The notes beneath the pieces were generated by a model. It was given only the letters and a program-made list of their open reading frames with translations, was not told where the DNA came from and made no database searches. The position numbers were made by a program, and so were the translations under genes. From Darwinimomas sp963643215 (GTDB lineage Bacteria > Bacillota > Clostridia > Lachnospirales > Lachnospiraceae): 64,000 nt of DNA. Shown in pieces: positions 8,903 through 16,897 of the stretch. The stretch lies in the NCBI GenBank assembly GCA_963643215.1, contig CAVIJY010000002.1, positions 1-64,000 on the forward strand, in the 5' to 3' direction. Each line of letters begins with the position of its first letter. Position 1 is the first letter of the stretch.

Positions 8903-9657
8903 CAGCCAAACCTCCCCGTTATATAATCCTCTGTACGCTTGTCCTTCGGCTGGGAGAATATATCATCGGTCTTTCCGAACTCGACAAGCTCTCCCAGCAG
9001 GAAAAATGCTGTATAGTCAGATACACGCACCGCCTGCTGCATATTGTGTGTGACCATAACTATCGTATACCTTTCCTTCAGCTCCATCACCAGCTCCTCG
9101 ATATGCGATGTCGATATGGGATCCAGCGCCGATGTGGGCTCGTCCATCAGCAGCACCTTCGGCTGCACGGCCAGCGCTCTTGCTATGCACAGACGCTGCT
9201 GCTGCCCGCCCGACATCCCCAGAGCATTTTTCTTCAGTCTGTCCTTGACCTCATCCCATATCGCCGCTCCGCGAAGCGCCTGCTCGACTATCTCATCGAG
9301 CTGGGTCTTGTTCGTGATGCCGTGTGTGCGCGGTCCGTATGCAATATTATCATATATGCTCATAGGAAACGGGTTCGGCTTCTGAAATACCATTCCGATC
9401 TCCTTGCGCAGATTGTTCACATCCACATCCCCGGCAAATATATCATGACCGTCGTAGCATACCTTTCCTGTGATCCTCACTGAGGGTATCAGATCATTCA
9501 TCCGGTTGAGTGACTTCAGAAATGTCGACTTCCCGCACCCGGACGGGCCGATAAGCGCGGTGATGCACTTCTCGGGTATATCTATATTTATATTCTTAAG
9601 CGCCTGATGGTCTCCGTACCACAGGCACATATCCTTTACCGTTATAATTGAATTCAT
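8902..9657 (-). CDS. pstB: Phosphate ABC transporter ATP-binding protein PstB
   Basis: A 251-residue ATPase of the high-affinity phosphate importer. Walker A is GPSGCGKSTFLKSLNRMND, the last part being diagnostic of PstB; the signature is MSGGQQQR and Walker B is VLLMDEPTSALDP. Its stop shares one base with the phoU start and its start overlaps the pstA stop. Confidence 0.96.
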   Translation of the reverse strand: MNSIITVKDMCLWYGDHQALKNINIDIPEKCITALIGPSGCGKSTFLKSLNRMNDLIPSVRITGKVCYDGHDIFAGDVDVNNLRKEIGMVFQKPNPFPMSIYDNIAYGPRTHGITNKTQLDEIVEQALRGAAIWDEVKDRLKKNALGMSGGQQQRLCIARALAVQPKVLLMDEPTSALDPISTSHIEELVMELKERYTIVMVTHNMQQAVRVSDYTAFFLLGELVEFGKTDDIFSQPKDKRTEDYITGRFG

Positions 9658-10511
9658 TGGCTTCTCCTTCTCGCAAAATACTCCTGAACCAGCGTCGCCG
9701 CAAGGTTGATGATCACCGTAAGTATCATCAGTATCGAAGCTATCGCAAACGCGGCCTCAAACTCACCCTGCTCCTTGGCATATACATAAAGCGCAACCGT
9801 CAGCGTGGCTCCCGGTGATGTCAGTCCCTCCGCAAAGCCGTGCACTGTATGCGCAAATCCCGCCGTAAACAGCAATGCGGCCGACTCCCCGAGTATGCGC
9901 CCCGCAGCCAGTATGCAGCCCGTGATCACACCGTCCACGCAGTTCGGAAGCACCACGGTGCGTACCACACGCCATTTGCCGGCTCCCAGTCCGAAGGCGC
10001 CCTCACGATAGGACTGCGGCACCGTCTTCAGACTTTCCTGAGTGTTTCGCATGATGGTCGGCAGATTCATTATAACCAAAGTCAGCGCTCCTGACAGCAG
10101 GCTCGTCCCCATAGTGTTCGAAAAAAGCAGCATTCCTGCAAGACCGTATATGACAGAGGGGATGCCGGACAGCGTTTCTGCCGCATATTCTATAAGTGCT
10201 ACGATCCTTTGATTGGTCGCATATTCAGTCAGATATATGGCTGCCCCGACTCCAAGGGGAAGCACCATCAAAAGCGTTGCTATCACAATATATACCGTGT
10301 TGAGCACATCCGGAAGGATACCGATGCGGTCCGAAAGATAGCTCGGGCTTGTTGACAGCAGCTCCCATGTGACATTGGGAAGTCCTCTTTTCATCACATA
10401 TATAAGCAGAAACGCCACAAGCGCCGCCGTCAGGCCTACGGATATCAGCATGAAAGCTCTCATCCGCAGCTCATAGCCCTTTCTCTTGCCTGATAATGAT
10501 TGATTCATCAT
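9654..10511 (-). CDS. pstA: Phosphate ABC transporter permease PstA
   Basis: A 285-residue permease with six predicted helices; IGILPDVLNTVYIVIATLL and the later GKWRVVRTVVLPNCVDGVITG (coupling loop) match PstA. It forms the phosphate channel with PstC. Two neighbouring ATG codons could start it; AAGGAA upstream fits the first (10511). Three bases separate it from the pstC stop. Confidence 0.95.
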   Translation of the reverse strand: MMNQSLSGKRKGYELRMRAFMLISVGLTAALVAFLLIYVMKRGLPNVTWELLSTSPSYLSDRIGILPDVLNTVYIVIATLLMVLPLGVGAAIYLTEYATNQRIVALIEYAAETLSGIPSVIYGLAGMLLFSNTMGTSLLSGALTLVIMNLPTIMRNTQESLKTVPQSYREGAFGLGAGKWRVVRTVVLPNCVDGVITGCILAAGRILGESAALLFTAGFAHTVHGFAEGLTSPGATLTVALYVYAKEQGEFEAAFAIASILMILTVIINLAATLVQEYFARRRSQ

Positions 10512-10514
10512 GTT

Positions 10515-11381
10515 TTATTCCTTTTCATGCTTTAGAAAGAAGTTCAAAGCAGCATTGATCAGCATATTGAAGATAAACAGGGTCAATGCTATCGAAAACA
10601 GCGCCTGTCTGTGCAATCCGCTCGAATATGACATCTCGCTGGATACTGCCGTAGTCAGAAAGCGCACGCTCTGAAACAATGAGTCCGGCATGTTCGAGGC
10701 GTTGCCGGCAACCATCATGACCGCCATGGCCTCTCCGACCGCTCTTCCTATGCCGAGCACTACAGCTGCCGCTATACCGCTTTTCGCTGCCGGGACCGAT
10801 ACTCTGAAATATGTCTCGATCGGCGTCGCGCCGAGCGCCAGAGATGCGTCCTCGTATTCCTTCGGTACAGCGTCAAGCGCAGTGACCGACATCTTGATGA
10901 TGGAGGGCAATATCATGATGGCCAGCACAATGATCGCCGCCAGCAGACCCGCTCCGTCGGGAACTCCAAAGATCTCCCGGATGCCGGGTACCAGAACCAT
11001 CATGCCGACCAGTCCGTATACCACCGACGGGATACCCGCAAGAACACTGACTGCGGAGAGTATCGCAAATTTTGTCTTCGCCGATGCTATCTTGGAGAGG
11101 TATACCGCAGCCATAAAGCCCACCGGAACACCGAGCAGTATGGCTCCGGCTGTTCCGCACACGGTTGTCAGGATAAACGGCAGGATACCGTACTTCGGAT
11201 CGCCCGATGTAGGTGCCCACTTCCTTCCCAGCAGAAAATCCGCTATTCCTATCTCCTTTATGGCCGGTATACCGGATATCACCAGATATGCCGTGATCAG
11301 AACAACACAGCCTACAGTGATCAGTCCGAGTATGAGAAATATCCCATGTATCAATTCTTCAATGAATGTCTTTGTCTTCAT
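10515..11381 (-). CDS. pstC: Phosphate ABC transporter permease PstC
   Basis: A 288-residue permease. The start at 11381 gives the typical PstC N-terminus (short cytoplasmic helix, then a hydrophobic segment GIFLILGLITVGCVVLI). The mid-region FLLGRKWAPTSGDPKYGILP is the conserved periplasmic signature of PstC, and PKEYEDASLALGATPIETYFRVSVP is the coupling loop. An in-frame ATG at 11444 overlaps the pstS stop, but it lies upstream of a strong hairpin and lacks a ribosome binding site. The 11381 start is itself preceded only by a weak GGGTT, so low translation relative to pstS is likely. Confidence 0.92.
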   Translation of the reverse strand: MKTKTFIEELIHGIFLILGLITVGCVVLITAYLVISGIPAIKEIGIADFLLGRKWAPTSGDPKYGILPFILTTVCGTAGAILLGVPVGFMAAVYLSKIASAKTKFAILSAVSVLAGIPSVVYGLVGMMVLVPGIREIFGVPDGAGLLAAIIVLAIMILPSIIKMSVTALDAVPKEYEDASLALGATPIETYFRVSVPAAKSGIAAAVVLGIGRAVGEAMAVMMVAGNASNMPDSLFQSVRFLTTAVSSEMSYSSGLHRQALFSIALTLFIFNMLINAALNFFLKHEKE

Positions 11382-11395
11382 ATTCAACCCGTATA

Positions 11396-11430
11396 CAGCC
11401 AGAGCGGCCTTGTCTGTACCGCCCTGGCTG
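11396..11430 (-). promoter_or_regulatory. Intercistronic hairpin between pstS and pstC
   Basis: CAGCCAG/CTGGCTG plus GCGG/CCGC form a near-perfect stem of 11 pairs with one opposed mismatch, within the 62 bases between pstS and the pstC start. There is no T-tract. Such structures typically protect the upstream mRNA end or reduce readthrough, so that the binding protein is made in excess over the permeases. Confidence 0.7.
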
Positions 11431-11443
11431 CGATTCGTCGTCA

Positions 11444-12310
11444 TTATTTTACAGGAACTGCACCGGCTGCCGAGATGATCTCGCCTGCAGCCTCGGATGT
11501 CGCATAGTCGAAGAACAGCTGGGCTGCATCCGAGAGCTTTGCATCTGTCTTTGTGACAAGCACGAAGGGACGCTGTACCACATAGCTTCCGTCCTTGATG
11601 GTCTCCTCTGAGGGTGTCACTCCGCCCACATTCAGAGCCTTGACCGTATTCTTTACCGATGCAAGCGATGCATATCCTATGGCTGCCGGATTCTGGGATA
11701 CCGTCGTGATCACATCGCCTGTGGATGTGAGCTCCTGACGATACTTGCACGCATCCTTTGTTCCGGTGATTGTCTCAAAGCCGTCCCTTGTGCCCGAGCC
11801 TGCCTCGCGGCCTATAACCACAATTTCTGCATCCTCGCCTCCGAGATCCTTCCAGTTTGTGATCTCCCCTGTATAGATCTTAGCGATGGTATCGACATCG
11901 ATATCCGAGAGAGCATTATCCGGGTTGACTATGATTGCGATGCCGTCATATGCCAGAACCGTCTCCGTGAGTCCTGCCGACTTCTCATCATCCTTGAGTG
12001 CTCTTGACGAGAGACCTATATCGCAGCGTCCCTCCTGTACCGCCTGAATGCCTGAGCCCGATCCGGTCGGATTGTAGCTGAAGCTGATCTTTGTGTCATT
12101 CTGGAACGCCTCGCCCAGAGCTCCTATAACCTTTTCCATAGATGTAGAGCCGTCTGTTGATACGCTTCCCGTAACCTGTGCCGCCGCTGCTGCCGCTGTT
12201 GTTGCGGTATCCGCTGCAGCTGATGTCTGATCTGCTGTCGATGCGGAGCATCCGGCCAGCATCGAAGAAGCCATAAGTCCTGCCAACAAAACACTGATTG
12301 TCTTTTTCAT
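11444..12310 (-). CDS. pstS: Phosphate-binding lipoprotein PstS
   Basis: A 288-residue extracellular phosphate receptor. Signal peptide and lipobox MLAGC (Cys about residue 20); an Ala/Thr-rich linker follows. Binding-site motifs are GSTSMEK near residue 54, SYNPTGSGSGIQ and GREAGSGTRDGFE, the conserved phosphate-contact loops of PstS. A good GGAGG precedes the ATG. First gene of the pst-pho operon. Confidence 0.96.
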   Translation of the reverse strand: MKKTISVLLAGLMASSMLAGCSASTADQTSAAADTATTAAAAAAQVTGSVSTDGSTSMEKVIGALGEAFQNDTKISFSYNPTGSGSGIQAVQEGRCDIGLSSRALKDDEKSAGLTETVLAYDGIAIIVNPDNALSDIDVDTIAKIYTGEITNWKDLGGEDAEIVVIGREAGSGTRDGFETITGTKDACKYRQELTSTGDVITTVSQNPAAIGYASLASVKNTVKALNVGGVTPSEETIKDGSYVVQRPFVLVTKTDAKLSDAAQLFFDYATSEAAGEIISAAGAVPVK

Positions 12311-12377
12311 TTTTGTCCTCCAGATTTTTGATAACTCTGTTATCGTTTTTTCTTTTTATCTCCTCGTTACGGTTATC

Positions 12378-12405
12378 ATTCTAGGAGTCGAATGTAAAAT
12401 CCAAA
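12378..12405 (-). promoter_or_regulatory. pstS promoter (-35 TTTGGA, 16 bases, -10 TAGAAT)
   Basis: The minus strand has TAGAAT at 12378-12383 and TTTGGA at 12400-12405. The -35 box is poor, as expected for an activator-dependent promoter, and lies between Pho-box-like repeats. Confidence 0.55.
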
Positions 12406-12432
12406 ATGCAGGTTATGTAAAATCCATGTAAA
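12392..12432 (-). promoter_or_regulatory. Pho-box-like direct repeats
   Basis: TTTACAT occurs three times on the minus strand (12392-12398, 12415-12421, 12426-12432), spaced 23 and 11 bases. An 11-base period, or about two periods, is the known arrangement of PhoB/PhoP sites. They overlap the weak -35 box of pstS. PhoB binding is inference. Confidence 0.65.
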
Positions 12433-12468
12433 AAAGGCGACCAGCCTTTCCGCTTGATCGCCTTTTAT
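12430..12468 (-). terminator. Intrinsic terminator after the hydrolase gene
   Basis: AAAAGGCGATCA / CGCCTTTTTT forms a clear hairpin with T-rich sides on both strands; it overlaps the hydrolase stop codon. Confidence 0.85.
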
Positions 12469-13220
12469 TTGAAAAAATTTATAACCTCATGTATTGCCAG
12501 ATCCATGGATTTCGGGTCGGAGAATCTGTGATCGGCATTCTCTGCCCGGATCAGCTCTATCACATTGTTTTCCGCGAATGCTTCCGAGACCTCTATAGGT
12601 ACCATCTCATCCTTCGTCCCGTGTATTATCAGGATATCGTCGGCATAGTCCATATAGTCGTTTTTTGATATGTCGCAGCTTTTAAGCTCCTCTATGAACT
12701 CGCGGTCGAGCTTTATGATCCGGTCATGTCCCCGCTTTACGTCTCTTCCTCTTGCCAGCTGATCCCACTCCTCCTGGGTGAAGTCTCTGGTCAGAGACTC
12801 GTATATGTTTATGGCCGGGCACCTTAGCGCAATTCTTTTAAATGGATTGCCCCGATCAGCCAGATACTTTAATGTCAGGTAAGCACCCAGGCTTGATGAA
12901 TAATTATAAAGCGCTCCGGCATGCAATGTGCCTCTCGCGTACTCACAGACAAGCTCTATATATGACATGCAGTCCTCAAGCCTCAGCTTGTTTCTGGCAT
13001 CAGTTCCGTGGCACGGCCAGTCCGGTGTGATCACAGCATAGCCCTTGTACTGGGAAAGAAGGCGCTCTGCAAACTTTGATACGGCCTTGTTGTCCTTGTT
13101 TCCGCCAAAGCCGTAGGTAGCGATGACCGCCGACTGTATGTCCCGAGGATCCTTTGCATAATACAGCTTGCATCGTACGCTGTATCCTCTTTCATTAATA
13201 TCAGTATATTTTTCATTCAT
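12465..13220 (-). CDS. Alpha/beta hydrolase (esterase/lysophospholipase-like)
   Basis: A 251-residue cytoplasmic alpha/beta hydrolase. The nucleophile elbow is YSSSLGAYL (Ser about residue 107), a Gly-to-Ser variant of GxSxG. The later DILIIHGTKDEMVP supplies the acid Asp and ENADHRFSDP the catalytic His. The oxyanion region TPDWPCHGTDARN is like serine aminopeptidase/lysophospholipase relatives. The start at 13220 is chosen because the upstream in-frame region runs into the preceding terminator hairpin; the ribosome binding site is weak. Substrate unknown. Confidence 0.82.
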   Translation of the reverse strand: MNEKYTDINERGYSVRCKLYYAKDPRDIQSAVIATYGFGGNKDNKAVSKFAERLLSQYKGYAVITPDWPCHGTDARNKLRLEDCMSYIELVCEYARGTLHAGALYNYSSSLGAYLTLKYLADRGNPFKRIALRCPAINIYESLTRDFTQEEWDQLARGRDVKRGHDRIIKLDREFIEELKSCDISKNDYMDYADDILIIHGTKDEMVPIEVSEAFAENNVIELIRAENADHRFSDPKSMDLAIHEVINFFK

Positions 13221-13234
13221 GGCTCTTATACCCG

Positions 13235-13279
13235 AAAAAATCCGCACAGACAACCGGTACTCCGATGTATGTGCGGATC
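13235..13279 (-). terminator. Intrinsic terminator of the amino-acid binding protein gene
   Basis: ATCCGCACA / TGTGCGGAT stem followed by TTTTTT on the minus strand, 23 bases after the binding-protein stop. Its T-tract ends 15 bases before the hydrolase start. Confidence 0.9.
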
Positions 13280-13301
13280 TTAATGATGTTGCAGTCAGTC
13301 T

Positions 13302-14204
13302 TTATTCGGCATCTGCGAACTTAGCTGAAAGCTCGTCTATGGTTCCTGCCTCCTTAAGCTTGGCGATAGATGCATTGATCTTCTCAAGAAGCTCTGTGTT
13401 GCCCTTCTGAACGGCGATAGCATACTCCTCTGAAGCAAATGCCTCATCATCCTCGACGATCTTCAGACCCTCGTTGTTCTTGATATACTGGTTAGCTGTT
13501 GCGGAGTCGATGACAACTACATCGCACTTTCCGTTTACCAGCTCGAGAACGGCCTCTGTGCCCTTCTTGAAGGCCTCATACTCATAGCCCATCTCCTGAA
13601 CAGCTGTCTCACCCGTATAGCCCTGGATGACAGTGATCTTCTTGCCTTCCATATCGGAAGCCTTGGCGATATCGGAATCCTCCTTAACGATCATAACCTG
13701 CTTAGCTACATAGTACGGATCTGAGAAATCAACAGCCTCCTTGCGCTCCTCGGTTACAGTCATTCCTGCTACTACAGCATCGATCTGTCCGCCTGTAAGA
13801 GCTACAAGCAGGGAATCAAACTCCATGTTGTTGACCTTTACTGTTGCGCCGTTGTCATCTGCGATCAGCTTGAACATCTGCATATCAATGCCTGTGTATC
13901 CGTCTACTGACTCAGGATCATCAGCCTCTGCAGGCATCTCGAAGGGAGGGAACTCGGCATTTGTTCCGATGGTCCACACAACAGCTTCAGCAGCCTCTGC
14001 TGCGGTTGTCTCTGCTCCTGCAGCTGTTGTTTCTGCCTCGGCTGCAGTTGTCTCTGCCTCGGCAGCTGTTGTCTCTGCTGCTGCGGTTGTCTCCTCTGCC
14101 TTTGTCTCCGTTGTTGAAGACGATGAGCTGCAGGCTGTAAGAGCAGATACTGCCATCATTCCTGCAAGCGCCATTGCTGCAAATTTCTTGATACTCTTTT
14201 TCAT
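13302..14204 (-). CDS. Amino-acid ABC transporter substrate-binding lipoprotein
   Basis: A 300-residue family 3 binding protein. The start at 14204 has GGAGGAAG upstream and gives MKKSIKKFAAMALAG with lipobox ending ALTAC. A repetitive linker of five TTAAE-type units follows. The mature domain shows the family pattern: IGTNAEFPPFEM, VDGYTGIDMQMFKLIADD, GQIDAVVAGMTVTEERKEAVDFSDPYY and GKKITVIQGYTGE. Ligand is probably a polar amino acid (inference from ERKEAVDFSDPYY). It has its own promoter, although the ATPase gene is directly upstream. Confidence 0.93.
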   Translation of the reverse strand: MKKSIKKFAAMALAGMMAVSALTACSSSSSTTETKAEETTAAAETTAAEAETTAAEAETTAAGAETTAAEAAEAVVWTIGTNAEFPPFEMPAEADDPESVDGYTGIDMQMFKLIADDNGATVKVNNMEFDSLLVALTGGQIDAVVAGMTVTEERKEAVDFSDPYYVAKQVMIVKEDSDIAKASDMEGKKITVIQGYTGETAVQEMGYEYEAFKKGTEAVLELVNGKCDVVVIDSATANQYIKNNEGLKIVEDDEAFASEEYAIAVQKGNTELLEKINASIAKLKEAGTIDELSAKFADAE

Positions 14205-14312
14205 AATTCTTCCTCCATAAAAAAACAAATCTTATATTGCCTCCGGGCTTCTTTGAGACTCGAAGCATCCGGGAATGCACAACCTTCATCGTCCATCGGA
14301 CTCAATGCATTG

Positions 14313-14340
14313 TTTTAGCACATTTATCATTTTTGTCAAC
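14313..14340 (-). promoter_or_regulatory. Promoter of the amino-acid binding protein gene
   Basis: TTGACA (14335-14340), 16 bases, TAAAAC (14313-14318) on the minus strand, within the 155-base gap after the ATPase gene. The leader can form a hairpin with GCTTC/GAAGC. Confidence 0.5.
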
Positions 14341-14359
14341 ATGATGCCGCAAAATGTGC

Positions 14360-15100
14360 CTACAGCACCTTGCTCAGGAACTGCTTTGTGCGGTCGTTCT
14401 GCGGATTTGCAAATACAGCCTTGGGATCTCCGCTTTCCGCGACAACTCCGTCGTCTATGAACAGAAGCCTGGTTCCCACCTCTCTGGCAAATCCCATCTC
14501 ATGAGTCACAACTACCATCGTCATGCCCTGCTCGGCCAGATTTCTCATTACATCAAGAACCTCACCGACCATCTCCGGATCAAGTGCCGATGTCGGCTCA
14601 TCAAAAAGCATGATCTCCGGATCCATCTCCAGAGCTCTGGCTATAGCCACACGCTGCTTCTGACCTCCCGACAGCGCTGCCGGATAATCGTCAGCCCGAT
14701 CCCCGAGCCCGACACGCTTTAAAAGCTCCAGACCCTTCTCTCTTGCCTGCTCCGGCGTCATCTTCTTGAGCTTAACCGGTGCAAGCGTGATATTCTCCAT
14801 GACTGTCAGATGCGGGAACAGATTGAACTGCTGAAACACCATACCCATCTTCTGCCTGATCTGGTTGACATCTACCTTGCTGTCATTTATCTTCACACCG
14901 TCAATGATGATATCACCCTCGCTCGGCTCCTCAAGAAGATTCAGGCATCGAAGAAATGTGCTCTTTCCAGAGCCTGACGGGCCGATCACTACGACAACCT
15001 CGCCCTTGTCTATGTGCTCGTCGACACCGCACAGAACCTCTTTGTCTCCGAATTTTTTATGAAGATTTTTTACCTGTATCATCGCCATGTCGCCGATCAC
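14360..15100 (-). CDS. Amino-acid ABC transporter ATP-binding protein, GlnQ type
   Basis: A 246-residue polar-amino-acid ATPase. Walker A GPSGSGKSTFLRCLN, Q-loop MVFQQFNLFPH, signature LSGGQKQR, Walker B IMLFDEPTSALDPE and H-loop VVTHEMGFA are all present. The GTG start overlaps the permease stop (GTGA) with GGAG five bases upstream; an internal ATG (15088) is an alternative. It works with the adjacent permease and binding protein. Confidence 0.95.
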   Translation of the reverse strand: MIGDMAMIQVKNLHKKFGDKEVLCGVDEHIDKGEVVVVIGPSGSGKSTFLRCLNLLEEPSEGDIIIDGVKINDSKVDVNQIRQKMGMVFQQFNLFPHLTVMENITLAPVKLKKMTPEQAREKGLELLKRVGLGDRADDYPAALSGGQKQRVAIARALEMDPEIMLFDEPTSALDPEMVGEVLDVMRNLAEQGMTMVVVTHEMGFAREVGTRLLFIDDGVVAESGDPKAVFANPQNDRTKQFLSKVL

Positions 15101-15786
15101 CTCATCTCCGACTTTCTCAGTTTCTCCTCACACCTTCCCAGAACCAGTGTAAGCAGCTTCACAAGCACAAAGTATATAACCGCGGTTCCGATCAGCGGCA
15201 TGAACGGCTTGTATGTTGCTGATTTTATGAAGTCGCCTGCCTTCTGGATATCTACAAGCCCTACATATCCTACTATGGCCGTTTCCTTGATCAATGTGAT
15301 AAACTCATTGCCCATAGCCGGGAATATATTCTTGACCGCCTGCGGAACTACTATATATGTCATGGTCTGGCTCGCGGACAGTCCGAGAGACCTTCCCGCC
15401 TCCGTCTGCCCCTTGTCTATGGACATGATGCCCGCACGGATGATCTCCGATACATATGCTCCGGAATTGATGCCGAAGGCGATTGATACGATGATCCATT
15501 TCGGCCAGTCGATGGTGGCAAATACTACAAAGTATATGATCATCAGCTGTGTGACCGAGGGTGTGCCTCTTATGACATCCGTATATATCTTGCCAAGTCT
15601 GTTGAGAAGCTTGTTCTTCGACAGATTGCAAAGAGCCACCAGAAATCCGATGATCATGCCCAGCACTGCCGCAAATATCGAAACCTTGATAGTGACAGCA
15701 AGGCCGTCCACAAACATCAGATATCTATCTTTTTTTATAAAGCATTGATAGAAATCGGCTACTATTTTACTCCACCACTCGCTCAC
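15097..15786 (-). CDS. Amino-acid ABC transporter permease (HisM/GlnP type)
   Basis: A 229-residue permease with five or so hydrophobic helices. The conserved region DVIRGTPSVTQLMIIYF and the coupling loop AGRSLGLSASQTMTYIVVPQAVKNIFPAMGNE are typical of the HEQRo family. Starts at GTG with GAGG upstream. One permease gene only, so the channel is probably a homodimer. First gene of the operon. Confidence 0.94.
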   Translation of the reverse strand: MSEWWSKIVADFYQCFIKKDRYLMFVDGLAVTIKVSIFAAVLGMIIGFLVALCNLSKNKLLNRLGKIYTDVIRGTPSVTQLMIIYFVVFATIDWPKWIIVSIAFGINSGAYVSEIIRAGIMSIDKGQTEAGRSLGLSASQTMTYIVVPQAVKNIFPAMGNEFITLIKETAIVGYVGLVDIQKAGDFIKSATYKPFMPLIGTAVIYFVLVKLLTLVLGRCEEKLRKSEMR

Positions 15787-15842
15787 CGTATTACCTCACC
15801 GCATTTTTATAAATATGCATTTCTCGCAACTTTCGCCGAATT

Positions 15843-15912
15843 ATGGTTCGGGTGCACCCGAACCTCCGATTACTCGGATTGTTTCGTGCTTCGCACTCCC
15901 ACAATCCGGTCT
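15843..15912 (+). repeat. Dispersed repeat family R1, copy 1
   Basis: Two consecutive hairpins: the palindrome GGTTCGGGTGCACCCGAACC, then GGATTGT...ACAATCC enclosing GTGCTTCGCAC. The same about 70-bp unit occurs near 24707 and 48317 in the same orientation. No coding role seen. Confidence 0.85.
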
Positions 15913-15964
15913 CCATTCGGATTCTCGTGGGGCTTTTGCCCCACTTCATCCTCATTGAGAGGCG

Positions 15965-16048
15965 TGTCATAAACTCTATCTCCCACCGACATGTCCCTAA
16001 AGGGACTAGCTGCGCGTCGCAGCATGTCGTGGGAGATGAGTTTTGACA
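15965..16048. repeat. Large imperfect palindrome
   Basis: Left arm from TGTCATAAACTC to GACATG (15965-15993) pairs with the right arm CATGTCG to TTTTGACA (16023-16048) over about 25 bp with a few mismatches. The loop contains TCCCTAAAGGGA. It follows R1 copy 1 and a GTGGGGC/GCCCCAC hairpin, so the 314-base gap between thiT and the permease is filled by inverted repeats. Confidence 0.7.
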
Positions 16049-16100
16049 CTGTAATCAATTATATCACAACCTGCATAAAAATGCACTATTTTTATTGTAT

Positions 16101-16634
16101 TTATTCAAGTGCGGTATTTTTAGCCTTGTTTATGGCGCTTCTCACTGCCGGAACGCTCAATATTGCAAATGTGATCACTGCCTCGGCTCCTATGTAGATG
16201 ATGTTGTATACTGCCGAGTACGGCGCTGCTCCCCAGCCCTCCCATGCATATTCACCGAAGAATATCCAGCCTGAAAGAAAAGAGCACAGCCATCTTCCTG
16301 CACAGCCTGCAAGATATCCGACCTTCAATCCGTTCCTTGCGTTTGAGAAAAGACCCGCGCACAGCCCCAGCACCGCAAATGCGCCGTAGTCAAGCACAAC
16401 CTGTACAGGCGTCAGAAAATACGGCTCCATGACGAACTGAAGCAGTCCGTAAGCCGCTCCTGCGCAAAAGCCGGTCACCGGTCCGAAGAAATATCCGGGA
16501 AGCGCGCCGAACAGCATGGAGCACAGCGTAAGCGACCCTCCGGTCGGAAAGCTGAACAGCTTGATCATGCTTGTGACCGTGGCCAGCGCAACACACATGG
16601 CGCTGTAGACAAGAACCTTAACATTTTTAGACAT
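16101..16634 (-). CDS. thiT: Thiamine ECF transporter S component ThiT
   Basis: A 177-residue membrane protein with six predicted helices, the substrate-binding subunit for thiamine uptake that couples to a shared ECF module encoded elsewhere. Family marks are GGSLTLCSMLFGALPGYFFGP, the aromatic-rich loop GWIFFGEYAWEGWGAAPYSAVYN that contacts thiamine, and the YG..QFVMEPYFLTPVQVVLDY segment. The start at 16634 has AGAAGGAGG upstream. The TPP riboswitch directly upstream confirms the assignment. Confidence 0.95.
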   Translation of the reverse strand: MSKNVKVLVYSAMCVALATVTSMIKLFSFPTGGSLTLCSMLFGALPGYFFGPVTGFCAGAAYGLLQFVMEPYFLTPVQVVLDYGAFAVLGLCAGLFSNARNGLKVGYLAGCAGRWLCSFLSGWIFFGEYAWEGWGAAPYSAVYNIIYIGAEAVITFAILSVPAVRSAINKAKNTALE

Positions 16635-16641
16635 AAAAAAA

Positions 16642-16661
16642 CCTCCTTCTGATATAGGAGG
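16642..16661 (-). promoter_or_regulatory. Ribosome-binding-site sequestering hairpin of thiT
   Basis: CCTCC (16657-16661) can pair with GGAGG (16642-16646), the thiT ribosome binding site, across a 10-base loop. This is a plausible expression platform for the riboswitch, acting on translation. Confidence 0.55.
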
Positions 16662-16710
16662 GGGATACAGGCGCAGAAAGCACGCCTTTCGCGCGCTCTG
16701 CAGTATCAAT

Positions 16711-16819
16711 GCTTCCTTCCGCCGGCATTATCCGGTTCAAGTTATAAGGGTCAGCCGCGACACGCACCCGGTATCAAACCTCCGTGCATACGCCGGCCTT
16801 CTCAGCATCTGCTCCCCCA
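16711..16819 (-). promoter_or_regulatory. TPP riboswitch
   Basis: The minus strand shows the THI-box elements in order: GGGGGAGC, GCTGAGA, a P3 extension, GACCCTTATAACTTGAACCGG, GATAATGCCGGCG and GGAAG. These are the conserved thiamine pyrophosphate-binding parts. thiT follows after about 75 bases. Confidence 0.95.
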
Positions 16820-16845
16820 GCAATTTGGACACTTACAGTATATAC

Positions 16846-16894
16846 AAAAAGCCTGTTAAAGCAACAGTGATTTCTTTCTTCTGCATCAACAGGT
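16846..16894 (-). terminator. Intrinsic terminator of the cardiolipin synthase gene
   Basis: CCTGTT / AACAGG stem followed by CTTTTTG on the minus strand; it begins within the last codons of the gene. The loop is long (30 bases), which lowers confidence. Confidence 0.55.
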
Positions 16895-16897
16895 CTT

